NCBI GenBank assembly: GCA_016722045.1
Contig: JADKGY010000008.1
Location: 248,001 to 312,000, forward strand
Origin: Candidatus Opimibacter skivensis
GTDB lineage: Bacteria; Bacteroidota; Bacteroidia; Chitinophagales; Saprospiraceae
Direction of reading: 5' to 3'
DNA length: 64,000 nt
Shown piece by piece: positions 28,001-34,207 of the stretch. The notes under the pieces were generated by a model. That model was not told where the DNA came from. It was given only the letters and a program-made list of their open reading frames with translations, and ran no database searches. The position numbers and the translations under genes are program-made. Every line of letters begins with the position of its first letter. The stretch's first letter is position 1.

Positions 28001-31000
28001 GATCATGAACTAAATGATTGTGGAAATGGAACGAAGCTCGTGCGTACATGGACAATACTTGACTGGTGCACACAGACTACAAAGGAGTGTGTACAGGTGA
28101 TCAAACTGGCTGATGATGAGGCACCGATTATTTCATGCCCATCAGATCTTACAGTAGGAACAGATTTCTGGTATTGCTATGCAAATGTGAGCGTACCAAA
28201 ACCAACGGTAACAGATGCATGCGGATCAGCATGGACACTAGCCTTAACAGCAACAGGTGGCCATATCGTAAACTTTGGAAACAACTACGTATTAAATCAA
28301 GTACCAGTTGGTACTGTCACAGTAACCTGGACAGCAACGGATGAGTGTGGCAATCATAGCTCATGCAGCTTTACCATCACGGTGGTAGATGATGTTGTAC
28401 CTGTAGCACTTTGTGATGAACATACAGTAGTATCACTTACGAACGACGGACCATTTGGAATCACCCTGGTACCGGCCAAAGTATTTGATGACGGTTCATA
28501 TGATGCATGCGGCCCTGTAACATTCAGAGCACGCAGAATGGAAAGCTGCATTGATTTCGACTGGACAACAGACGGAGCCTGTGTAGATGATATACCAGGT
28601 GGAATACCACCGGTAAACAGTCGTGACAAGGGAACAGTATCACGTCCATGCGTGCCATTTGCATGCTGCGACGTAGGAGCAGGCCCGATCATGGTTGAAC
28701 TTGAAGTAACGGATGCAGCCGGAAACAGAAACTTCTGCATGGTAGAAGCAATCGTACAGGATAAGATATCCCCATTCGTACAGTGCCCACCTGATATCAC
28801 AGTGAGCTGCGATTTCTGGTTCAATGTACAGGAAGGCACATTTGTAGATGCAGACGGAAACAATAACGGAAATCTGGATGAAGATCCATTAAGCCCAGTA
28901 TTCGGAAACATGTATGATGCATTCCAGTACAATGATGACGAAAGTGTACGTCAGGATATCATCATCAATGACCCGGGAAACCCACACGTAAGTCACCCAC
29001 ATTTCTGGGGGATAGACGGATGGGCAGATGACAACTGTGAAGTGAACCTACAGGTAAGAGTAAGAGTGGTGAATGATTGCAGTGGAGATGCATTACCTCC
29101 GGGAGCACCTGCAGGAGCAGTGAAACTGGTAGAGCGTAGATTCAGTGCAAGTGATGGAAATCAGGGAATCGCCCCAGGTACATGTACACAGAGAATCTGG
29201 GTAGTAGATTTCGATCCATTCTTTATCACAGACATAACATGTGGTTTATATAATAATGATGATGTGGTATGGCCATGTGATGTATTGTTGACATCATGTC
29301 CTGATGACCTAGGCGATACAGGAGAACCAATCGTATACGATGATGCATGCAGTTTAATTGGAGTAGCGTATGAAGATCAGCGATTTGAGTTTGTAGACGG
29401 AGCATGCTTCAAGATTCTGCGTCATTGGTCAGTGATAGACTGGTGCCAGTACAATTCATTGACAGGAGAAGGTTTGTGGCATTATGTACAGGTGATCAAG
29501 GTACACGACAACGAAGGACCAGAGTTCCTGAATTGCCCAACCGGACCAGTGACACTATGCGTAGCTGATGATGGCGTATCACTGCCGGCGAACAACCAGG
29601 CTTTCTTAGGTCATAACAATCCATTATCATCAAGCTGCAGTGTTCATTTGAACCTGTGCCAGACAGTACACGAAACATGTAGCGACATCGTGAACTATGA
29701 TGTGAAACTGTATCCATTCAATGGAGATGAGTTCATCTATGTAAAACCATTGACATCCGTAGCGACAGATTCAAGTCACAATGCAAATCTTTGTTTTGAT
29801 ACAAGGACGAATTCGATCAAATCGATACGGGATAATGGCTTACCATACAACAGTCCATTCTGCGGAGACTATCACAAGTTATTGTGGAGTGCAGAGGATG
29901 GTTGCGGTAACTGGAGCCATTGTGAGTATCTGATCAGACTGGAAGATTGCAAACAGCCATCACCGGTATGTATCAACGGATTGAGCACAGTAGTGATGCC
30001 GATCGGCGGCCAGGTAACAATCTGGGCAAAAGATTTCAATGCATCAAGCTTTGATGATTGTACAGCAGAGGAAGACTTGTTATACAGTTTCAGTGGAACA
30101 AGCTACACACCTAGCTTTACATACACATGTGATAATGTACCTGCATTCGGAGTAGAACTTGCGGTGAATATCTGGGTAGCAGACGGAGGAACGGATGATA
30201 ATTGTAACGGACAGATCAGCTGGAGTGAGCGGAACAAAGACTTCTGCACGACGACGATCGTGATCACGGACAATGCACACGTTTGTCCTGATACATCAGG
30301 TAGCAGCATAATACTGGCGGGTCAGATTCTTACAGAAGACCACCAGAAGGTGGAAAAAGTGGCTGTTAATCTGACATGTCCCGGAACTGTATTCCCAGCA
30401 TATGTAACGTCTACAGATGGAGTATTTACATTCAGTAATATCCTTCCTCAAACGAGCTATACTGTATCTCCGGAGAGAAATGATAATTACATGAATGGAG
30501 TATCGACACTAGATCTTGTGCGTATACAGAAACATTTATTAGGAATCGATCCATTTTCAAGCCCATATGATTTTATAGCTGCTGATGCTAACAACAATCA
30601 AAGTGTAAATGCGATCGACCTTGTTGAATTACGCAAACTTATCCTGGGTATTTACAGTGCGCTTCCGGCCAACAAGAGTTGGAGATTTGTAGATAAGTCA
30701 TTCCAGTTTACAACACCTACGCACCCATGGCCTTTTGCAGAAGTAATCGATGTGATTAATATGGTATCAAGTCATATGGATGAGGACTTTGTAGCCGTCA
30801 AGGTTGGAGATGTGAATCATTCAGTGAAGGCAAATGCTAATCAAGTACTACCGCGTAATGATAAGGGTGTAATAAGCTTTGTAGCCGATGAAAGAACAGT
30901 GACTACAGGAGAAATGGTAGATGTAGCGATCAGCGCAAATGATTTTGCAGCTATCGAAGGCTACCAGTTTACCCTTCAGACACAAGGACTTGAGTTCAGA

Positions 31001-31525
31001 GGAGTAGAGTCAGGAATCATCAACATGAGTGATGACAACATGGGTGTATTTGGAAGTACGTTGACAGCCAGCTGGAATAAGGCAGGCGGTGTAAGCGCTA
31101 AGGCATCTGATGTATTGTTCACACTTAAATTCCAGGCAACAGCTCCGGGTAAATTAAGCACAATGATGGCATTGAATTCGAAAGAAACACAAGCAGAGGC
31201 TTACAATACCCAGGATGACATCAAGGGTCTGAAATTGACCTTCCGTGGAGCAGAGCATGGAGCAGAGTTCGCGCTGTATCAGAACGAACCAAATCCATTC
31301 AAGGGCAACACAGTGATTGGTTATGATATGCCTACATCAGGCAAGGTAACGCTGACACTATTTGATGTAACAGGAAAAGTACTATTCGTGAAGGATCAGG
31401 AATCTGTGAAAGGATATAACACAATATCCGTAAGCAGCAAATCGATCCCATCAGTAGGAGTACTATACTACAGACTTGACGCAACCGAGTATACAGCAAC
31501 GAAGAAGATGGTGATCATCGAATAA
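19046..31525 (+). CDS. giant family I surface protein with beta-helix, Ig-like repeats, P-domain, dockerin/cohesin-like tail and T9SS signal
   Basis: This 4159-residue exported protein has a signal peptide at residues 1-35 (IQNLNAQ). Two long right-handed beta-helix regions follow, at about 36-870 and 986-1490, recognisable from short N/T/G-rich turns such as NNTIGNPTNPN and ITNNKLF. Eight Ig-like repeats of about 80 residues (ETSGTTNNDGIICAGAS, then TYTVTVTNANGC) lie in two blocks of four, near 1497-1810 and 2011-2330, with an SprB-like unit between them. A P-like domain is at about 2752-2885, and HYR-type modules follow. Residues from about 3024 to 3753 are identical to the 2096-aa protein. 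The dockerin-like pair is at about 3812-3870, the cohesin-like domain at 3949-4072 and the T9SS signal at 4078-4159. It is probably a long cell-surface adhesin or matrix fibre. The ligand is unknown. Confidence 0.9.
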   Translation: MNQTFTIPASLRPIKLFVLLNVLFIFTTIQNLNAQNVSVSGALIGNGSYPDLGSAFTAINGGAQTAAIIQVSIVGNTTEGVSAILNQGTWTSLTINPSGGAARTISGSIVGHLIDLNGADNVIIDGLNSGGNSLTISNAALGASSAIRFANDASNNVVTKCSLQGSGDASFGVVYFGTGTTTGNDGNNINNCSIGPTGANLPLNGIFSLGSSAIIDNSGNTINANNIFDYFNGTVASSGMNINSFNSSWTITNNKLFQTATRLYTVSGTHNGISILSGVGYTITGNVIGFANAAGTGTTNIVGNSLVLAGFPGSYTPSGTANATRYIAINCAFTAGGAVSSIQNNTIAGFALYTSSGAATTNGILCGINVTAGNVDIGTVTGNTIGSTTGTGSIYTACTTTGGAVVGIFASSVNTVNINNNTVGAIDAMGTTATLCGGITGINSAGTLGNITILNNTIGNPTNPNLRMGNLTTGANLSNIGTTFGIATGTGTFTGILNSATGTVAIGSVALPNTIQNASVNSSGTGASFRGINISGGTYTITGNIIKNITSNCSNVTVATGLLAGVGILGQGGIAGSIITLNTINNLDLSNTTTTGTNIAGISLSNTSVDVTRNKIYDLRNASTSVTALTPGTASGVFIRSGTAAVNTNIINNMISLGNGQTTNTSFIGIWGNHGSSPNPNDIIYFNSIRIEGTAASGANPSFGFHRGNFAVTPVNQVTVDIRNNIFDNTRTGGTGAHYAIGNFFNATTVSAIGWGTNASNFNVLNSANPATVGHWQTAQTFAGWQTASASDANSISGSTINFVNSATGDLHIVFPPVSVVESSGTDIPTVTVDFDGQTRSSLTPVDIGADAGNFTNAPSIVITPLSNTCLTGARTLTAMITDPDGVPTSGIGLPVLYWKINAGAYTGATATFVSGSTYSFSFGAGALIGDVVSYYIAAQDNMSNVGTSPSFGASGFTANPPAASTPPTSPYSYVLAQTLSGTYTVGVGGNFTTLTAAANAYNIACLGGPVVFSLTDANYAGETFPININSNPDASAIKTLTIKPIGATTITGSSTTAMIQLNGADFVTIDGSISNTVNSVCPATSATRDLTITNTSATTSSAMIWLGTTATGNSVTNCTIKNCILIGNAPTTTILGLGAGGSTIGTGGTNNDNISFINNDIRACQFGIYSSGASAINKNQNLTINQNFINTAAPNNVGLTGIYSAFTNNITVSGNIVGGMSNAASSDVVGINMGMGALSGIATTTTGIADGVTNVTLTNNTVGSITQSGTFAAAGIALGNTISGTTLIANNMVYGVAANGTSTDFGGGLVLGGGTAQVNVYHNTIVMQGVVSGATAASSISTCLGVTSATPSPLNIKNNILTNIQVGNAGATFRLAAIALGYASPYTNLSSNFNDLFSAGPGPGTYTLGVTGGLAGTNRLTLLDWQTETGQDLNSLNFSPVFVSATDNHLVSANPTNAPLLCGGTAVPVTTDFDCQTRSVSTPTIGGDEIPNGIVPSISVAETSGTTNNDGIICAGASVTLTASGGGTYAWSTGATTTAITVTPGMTTTYTVTVTVGTCSNAASVTITVNPAATASITIAETSGTTNNDGIICSVASATLTASGGGTYLWSTMASTAAINVTPGMTTTYTVTVTNASGCSSTATTTITVNPLPTAGISITETSGTTPNDGIICAGAAAQLTATGGGTYLWSVGGFTTASIVVVPPITTTFTVTVTNANACSSTASVTITVNPLPTAGITITENSGTPNDGTICSGSSATLTGTGGGTYLWSTGENTAAINVTPASTTPYTVTVTSTQGCSSTASATITVVTSPTYTFTVTNTVSCNSATGAISLAPSGGAPFSYNWSTTNGCGLVNGQQNQTGLCAGNYFVTITNTNGCTVTGSFVVDGPSPGCFSCPTITALNASPSPVCAGQSVTLNATGLSGMGVTYGIEFNYFAAPTATPYTGGTTIATVPNGSLGGGGTTATASTSFPTGSTYFIYAILSPVPADPQCRPSATTTLVVNAPPAIMISITENSGTTPNDGTICVGASATITASGGGTYSWSTGATTPAITVTPASTMTYTVTVTNASSCSATSSVTINVNPLPTAGTTVTETSGVTANDGIICAGASATITGTGGTSYSWSTGANTTSITVTPAGTTTYTVTVTNANGCSSTASLVIIVNPLPGAGITVAETSGTTNNDGIICAGASATLTGTGGTSYAWSTGATTTSITVTPAGTTTYTVTVTNANGCSSVATQTIIVNPLPTAGTTVTETSGLANNDGITCAGASVTITGTGGTSYAWSTGANTTSITVTPAITTTYTVTVTNANGCAAVATRTITVNPLPSTFTVTGGGTYCTGGSGLPVGLSGSVTGVNYQLQLNAVNTGAPLAGTGAALNFGTFTGVGTYTVIGTSTATGCPGPMTGSVAIATTNCTTQLFDPCTCLNNATTLTNGQFAESIKVNAPSTQTWTVTAVNGLYLMSSPPPPASPIPIPLGTVLTNLGAGMNMFILNGIHIDAIGYTLSVSNGAGTTLSIGNSCQYPNPAITSDLSGTYCLYSDPVTLTGTPGDANIISQGFTVNGQPATQFDPGAGVGQYLITYKVDGGVPKAFGPNDPGCMQSVSQFVNVVSTPSTVACNDHVQISLGPDCEAEIVPSMILEGAVGCYDDYIVEMDVTLPFGNGPWIPAFLTSADIGKTYAVRVTHLGNGNSCWGTINVEDKIPPTIECRPVTILCGEALPSEPAPSVTGYQNILLTGLNDLLELNSFTYNFDFSYLPTATPVLDVDVRIKIDDHTFLPDLNVELIAPSGYTKSIFTIGGCTGQDWPINCVLDDDGATITLCVDLNAGDNVRLKPLQGGVSQPILFNFNGLDASGVWKVKISDNAGGDDGHVRAVGVFINVNLPPVSPTDNCGDVDLTYTDSQTGDPCEGLLVTRHWIATDQSGNTAACDQLITVLPLVLDSVDCPAAYVGHCGDSTDPSHTGWPSVNGTPITDDNNVCNIYVGFWDHELNDCGNGTKLVRTWTILDWCTQTTKECVQVIKLADDEAPIISCPSDLTVGTDFWYCYANVSVPKPTVTDACGSAWTLALTATGGHIVNFGNNYVLNQVPVGTVTVTWTATDECGNHSSCSFTITVVDDVVPVALCDEHTVVSLTNDGPFGITLVPAKVFDDGSYDACGPVTFRARRMESCIDFDWTTDGACVDDIPGGIPPVNSRDKGTVSRPCVPFACCDVGAGPIMVELEVTDAAGNRNFCMVEAIVQDKISPFVQCPPDITVSCDFWFNVQEGTFVDADGNNNGNLDEDPLSPVFGNMYDAFQYNDDESVRQDIIINDPGNPHVSHPHFWGIDGWADDNCEVNLQVRVRVVNDCSGDALPPGAPAGAVKLVERRFSASDGNQGIAPGTCTQRIWVVDFDPFFITDITCGLYNNDDVVWPCDVLLTSCPDDLGDTGEPIVYDDACSLIGVAYEDQRFEFVDGACFKILRHWSVIDWCQYNSLTGEGLWHYVQVIKVHDNEGPEFLNCPTGPVTLCVADDGVSLPANNQAFLGHNNPLSSSCSVHLNLCQTVHETCSDIVNYDVKLYPFNGDEFIYVKPLTSVATDSSHNANLCFDTRTNSIKSIRDNGLPYNSPFCGDYHKLLWSAEDGCGNWSHCEYLIRLEDCKQPSPVCINGLSTVVMPIGGQVTIWAKDFNASSFDDCTAEEDLLYSFSGTSYTPSFTYTCDNVPAFGVELAVNIWVADGGTDDNCNGQISWSERNKDFCTTTIVITDNAHVCPDTSGSSIILAGQILTEDHQKVEKVAVNLTCPGTVFPAYVTSTDGVFTFSNILPQTSYTVSPERNDNYMNGVSTLDLVRIQKHLLGIDPFSSPYDFIAADANNNQSVNAIDLVELRKLILGIYSALPANKSWRFVDKSFQFTTPTHPWPFAEVIDVINMVSSHMDEDFVAVKVGDVNHSVKANANQVLPRNDKGVISFVADERTVTTGEMVDVAISANDFAAIEGYQFTLQTQGLEFRGVESGIINMSDDNMGVFGSTLTASWNKAGGVSAKASDVLFTLKFQATAPGKLSTMMALNSKETQAEAYNTQDDIKGLKLTFRGAEHGAEFALYQNEPNPFKGNTVIGYDMPTSGKVTLTLFDVTGKVLFVKDQESVKGYNTISVSSKSIPSVGVLYYRLDATEYTATKKMVIIE
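23533..24480 (+). repeat. four tandem 80-residue Ig-like repeats, array 1
   Basis: Units begin near 23533, 23776, 24018 and 24259, about 240 bp apart, each with the core TSGTTNNDGIIC...TYTVTVTN...TITVNPLPTAG. They are diverged at the DNA level but clearly homologous. Confidence 0.85.
25078..26036 (+). repeat. four tandem 80-residue Ig-like repeats, array 2
   Basis: Units begin near 25080, 25319, 25558 and 25799. They are closer to each other than to array 1 (shared TGTGGTSYAWSTGA), which suggests local duplication. Confidence 0.85.
28114..30303 (+). repeat. long direct repeat I, copy 2 (partner 14408-16597)
   Basis: Second copy of the 2.19-kb near-identical block, inside the 4159-aa gene. 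The encoded residues are identical to those of copy 1. Confidence 0.93.
30899..31525 (+). repeat. long direct repeat II, copy 2 (partner 17187-17813)
   Basis: Second copy of the 0.63-kb cohesin-like/T9SS block, ending at the stop codon. The sequence after the stop differs between the copies until the shared terminator. Confidence 0.9.
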
Positions 31526-31567
31526 ACAGAAAGAATTTAATCTTTAAATAAACACAAAATATACCTC

Positions 31568-31987
31568 ATGGAAAAAGCAGTTTTGAATTTTTTATCGATT
31601 AAGCTGACTCTGATGAGTTTGATATTGGTCGGAATTTTCTTTTTTGCTCCGTCTCATTTAGCGGCACAAACAACTATAGATTATGTTAGTCAGGCAAATG
31701 TTTTATTTATCCAGACACCTGCAGCCAAAACCAAGGTTGATGGGAAATTGCTTGAGATTAATAATCTGTTAGGGACTTTAAATAATCAAAGTCAGGAATA
31801 TCTATATACTGGTTTTCAGCGTGACTTTTACGCGGCAATCAAGGATCAGCTTAACGCGGATAAGACAGTCCGTGAAGCAATGGAGTTTGGCATCAAATTT
31901 TTGATCACCGGGAATGTTGCAACCCAGTTGCCTAAGCTAAACCGGGAGCAATACAAACAGGAAGCTATTAATTTATTAAAGGCGTAA
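31568..31987 (+). CDS. small secreted helical protein, cassette B downstream copy
   Basis: This 139-residue paralogue of the protein at 11045 has a signal peptide (LMSLILVGIFFFAPSHLAAQ) and the same helical, Q/N-containing mature region ending EAINLLKA. The similarity extends upstream of the ATG: TAATCTTTAAATAAACACAA and ATACCTC before the start resemble the last part of leader A, so the gene appears to have been copied together with the end of the leader but not its hairpins. It starts 42 bp after the 4159-aa gene and is followed by the cassette B terminator, so it is probably the last gene of that transcript. Its function is unknown. Confidence 0.8.
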   Translation: MEKAVLNFLSIKLTLMSLILVGIFFFAPSHLAAQTTIDYVSQANVLFIQTPAAKTKVDGKLLEINNLLGTLNNQSQEYLYTGFQRDFYAAIKDQLNADKTVREAMEFGIKFLITGNVATQLPKLNREQYKQEAINLLKA

Positions 31988-32063
31988 AGGATACGGTTTG
32001 GCTTAAAAGTACCCTGGTACAAAAAGCTGAAAGAAAGCCTGAGGAAAAATAGATCGGTTTAAG

Positions 32064-32107
32064 GGATGGCCCCTATCATTTGACATGATAGGGGCCATTC
32101 TCCTTTT
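32064..32107 (+). terminator. strong intrinsic terminator of cassette B
   Basis: A 16-bp stem GGATGGCCCCTATCAT/ATGATAGGGGCCATTC with a TTGAC loop, then TCCTTTT. It is nearly the same as the hairpin at 17862 and is preceded by the same AGATCGGTTTAAG flank, so the terminator was duplicated with the cassette. Confidence 0.92.
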
Positions 32108-32482
32108 AGGACACATCTTTTTTATTGTTTAATTAGACTTTAGAACTCAGGTAAGTTTAAAAAAATCATGGGTTAGCATATATAATAAATTAATTATATA
32201 TTTATCGGGATCTTACTAATTTTGAACGATTTGCGCTTGACCCCTCTAGCGAAGTGCTTCAAAGCTCACAAGCAATCTTGCTTGTTGAGATTTATGTCCG
32301 TAATTATCGAGGGACAGCTTTTCTTTCATCTTATAGAGTAATACCAAAATATTTTTCTGTAGCCATTTCGAACGCTATAGGACAAGGATTAATGATAAAC
32401 AATCAAAATGGCCATTTGCCTTTAAATCGAGAGTTTTAAACACGTTAAGGCAACCCTCTACTTTAACAAAACCAACTATTTT
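32108..32482. other. noncoding gap with a leader-like hairpin before the frameshifted giant gene
   Basis: No convincing gene is present; a 61-codon frame at 32254-32439 lacks a good start and any recognisable feature. A hairpin CTCACAAGCAA/TTGCTTGTTGAG with one bulge spans 32265-32289, next to a short GAAG/CTTC stem at 32251-32260. It may be part of the 5' untranslated region of the gene at 32483. No similarity to leaders A and B is evident. Confidence 0.4.
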
Positions 32483-34207
32483 ATGAAGACAAATATTACT
32501 CCTCGCCAAAATGCAAAAGGCGTTTTACAAATTGTTACTCACCTCAATGAAGGCCAAAAAAGATGTTGTAATCAGTTTGTAAAATTGATAAGCATTCCAT
32601 TGGTTATGTTCCTGATGATGATGGGACAAGAGGTACTGAGTCAATGCAACTTTGCTTCTTCTTTCGGATCTGCCACTATCAACACGGCAGGAACCGTAGT
32701 CACAATTTCAACATGTTCGTTCGCCGGTGAATACTCCACGATATCAGGTGCGGTGTCTGGACAGACCCTGCAATTTACCTCTCAGGCTGGTGATTTTATA
32801 ACAATACGCTCCGGAACTCCTGGCGGACCTGTTGTGGCATTTGGCACAACACCCTTGATGTTCGCCAACACTTTTACAGGTACTCTTTACGCTCATTGGG
32901 CTTTAAATGCAGCCTGTGGAACTCAGAGTACTTGCCGAACAACCACAGTTCAGTGTACCAGTTGTTCACCGCCACCGGCAGCCGTCAATGATCTTTGCAC
33001 CGGTGCGCTACCCTTAAACTGTGGTCAAACCATCAGCAGTACGACCACCGGTCAGGGCATTGATGCTGTTGCAACCTGCACCACTACATTCGGTACTGCA
33101 CCTGGAGTATGGTATACATTTACAGGTGACGGACAGACTACAACAATTAGCTTATGTGGATCATCTTATGATACTAAGATCGGTGTCTTTAGCGGTGCAT
33201 GTACAGGATTAACATGCGTGACTGGAAATGATGATTTTTGTGGTCTACAATCACAAGTAACATTCACAGCAACATGTGGCACCATCTATTTTGTTTTAGT
33301 TACAGGATTCAGTACGAATTCAGGTGCATTCACTTTGGTCCGAACTTGTGTACCTCCTGATCCGTGCACCTCAATCCCTGTCATTGCATGTAGCACCCCA
33401 GTAACGTCTAACACTTGTGGGGTTGGAGCATGGAACCCTCTCAGCGTAAATTGTGGATTCTCCACACCAGGTCAGGAACGATTATACAGTTTCACTCCTA
33501 CTACAACAGGTATGCACACCCTTGTGGTAACCGCTGCAAGTGGCGGATTTGGTGACTACTTCTTCAAGGTAGCATCAGGAGGTTGCAGTGCGACGGGTTG
33601 GACATGTATAAGCGATGCCAATGCTCCTGAATCAAATATATTCGGACCATTGAGTGCCGGGACAACGTACTATATACTTTTCGATCCTGAGGTTACATCT
33701 GCCACTTCACAAACATTTCGGATCGACTGTCCGGTAGTTTTGTTACTATGTGCTACCAATCCTTCACCTGCCATAGGTGATGTCAGTTGTCCCAATACAG
33801 CTACTACACTTAGCTGGACAGCAACAGCAGGCGCAACGAGTTATGATGTTTATTTTGGTACATCTGCAACTCCACCGTTTGTAGCAACCGTTGCTACAAC
33901 AAGTTACAATGCAGGCACTTTAGCTGCCGGAAATTATTTTTGGCAGGTCATACCCAGAAATGCCCAAGGTGTAGCTGCCAGCGGGTGCACAATATGGACA
34001 TTTTCAAAAATTGATAACACGGCACCTACGATTACTTGTCCCACCAATATGATAGCAAATAATTCACCAGCAAACTCATGTTCAGCAGTAGTAACCTATG
34101 GATCGATATCTGCAACTGACAATTGTACAGCGCCAGCTATTACCCAAAGTATCCGGACCAGTCCAGGGATCGATATTTCCCGTAGGAACCACACTGATCG
34201 TATATAG
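32483..34207 (+). CDS. family II HYR surface protein, N-terminal part (frameshifted)
   Basis: The frame encodes 574 residues, but the real product is a longer protein interrupted by a one-base insertion in the AAA run at 34146-34148. A long N-region and hydrophobic helix form an export signal (about 1-54, SIPLVMFLMMMGQEVLSQ). Two cysteine-containing jelly-roll units follow at about 55-157 and 167-290 (NDLCTGALPLNCGQTISST; GVWYTFTGDGQ), as in prepeptidase-C-terminal-like domains. A third unit spans 291-420, a fibronectin-III-like domain about 425-512 (TTLSWTATAGATSYDVYFG), then the first HYR module (ITCPTNMIANNSPANSCS). The module breaks off at TDNCTAPAITQ, and the rest of it is found in the next frame. 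If the base is an assembly error, the intact protein has 1667 residues. Confidence 0.8.
   Translation: MKTNITPRQNAKGVLQIVTHLNEGQKRCCNQFVKLISIPLVMFLMMMGQEVLSQCNFASSFGSATINTAGTVVTISTCSFAGEYSTISGAVSGQTLQFTSQAGDFITIRSGTPGGPVVAFGTTPLMFANTFTGTLYAHWALNAACGTQSTCRTTTVQCTSCSPPPAAVNDLCTGALPLNCGQTISSTTTGQGIDAVATCTTTFGTAPGVWYTFTGDGQTTTISLCGSSYDTKIGVFSGACTGLTCVTGNDDFCGLQSQVTFTATCGTIYFVLVTGFSTNSGAFTLVRTCVPPDPCTSIPVIACSTPVTSNTCGVGAWNPLSVNCGFSTPGQERLYSFTPTTTGMHTLVVTAASGGFGDYFFKVASGGCSATGWTCISDANAPESNIFGPLSAGTTYYILFDPEVTSATSQTFRIDCPVVLLLCATNPSPAIGDVSCPNTATTLSWTATAGATSYDVYFGTSATPPFVATVATTSYNAGTLAAGNYFWQVIPRNAQGVAASGCTIWTFSKIDNTAPTITCPTNMIANNSPANSCSAVVTYGSISATDNCTAPAITQSIRTSPGIDISRRNHTDRI

Noticed and set aside
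32254..32439. A 61-codon frame in the gap before the frameshifted giant gene
   Set aside because: It has a poor start codon, no recognisable motif and overlaps a hairpin; it is more likely part of an untranslated leader.
34143..34150. Programmed ribosomal frameshifting as explanation of the split HYR gene
   Set aside because: CCCAAAGT requires a +1 shift, with no slippery heptamer, stimulatory stem or rare-codon signal visible; mutation or sequence error is simpler.
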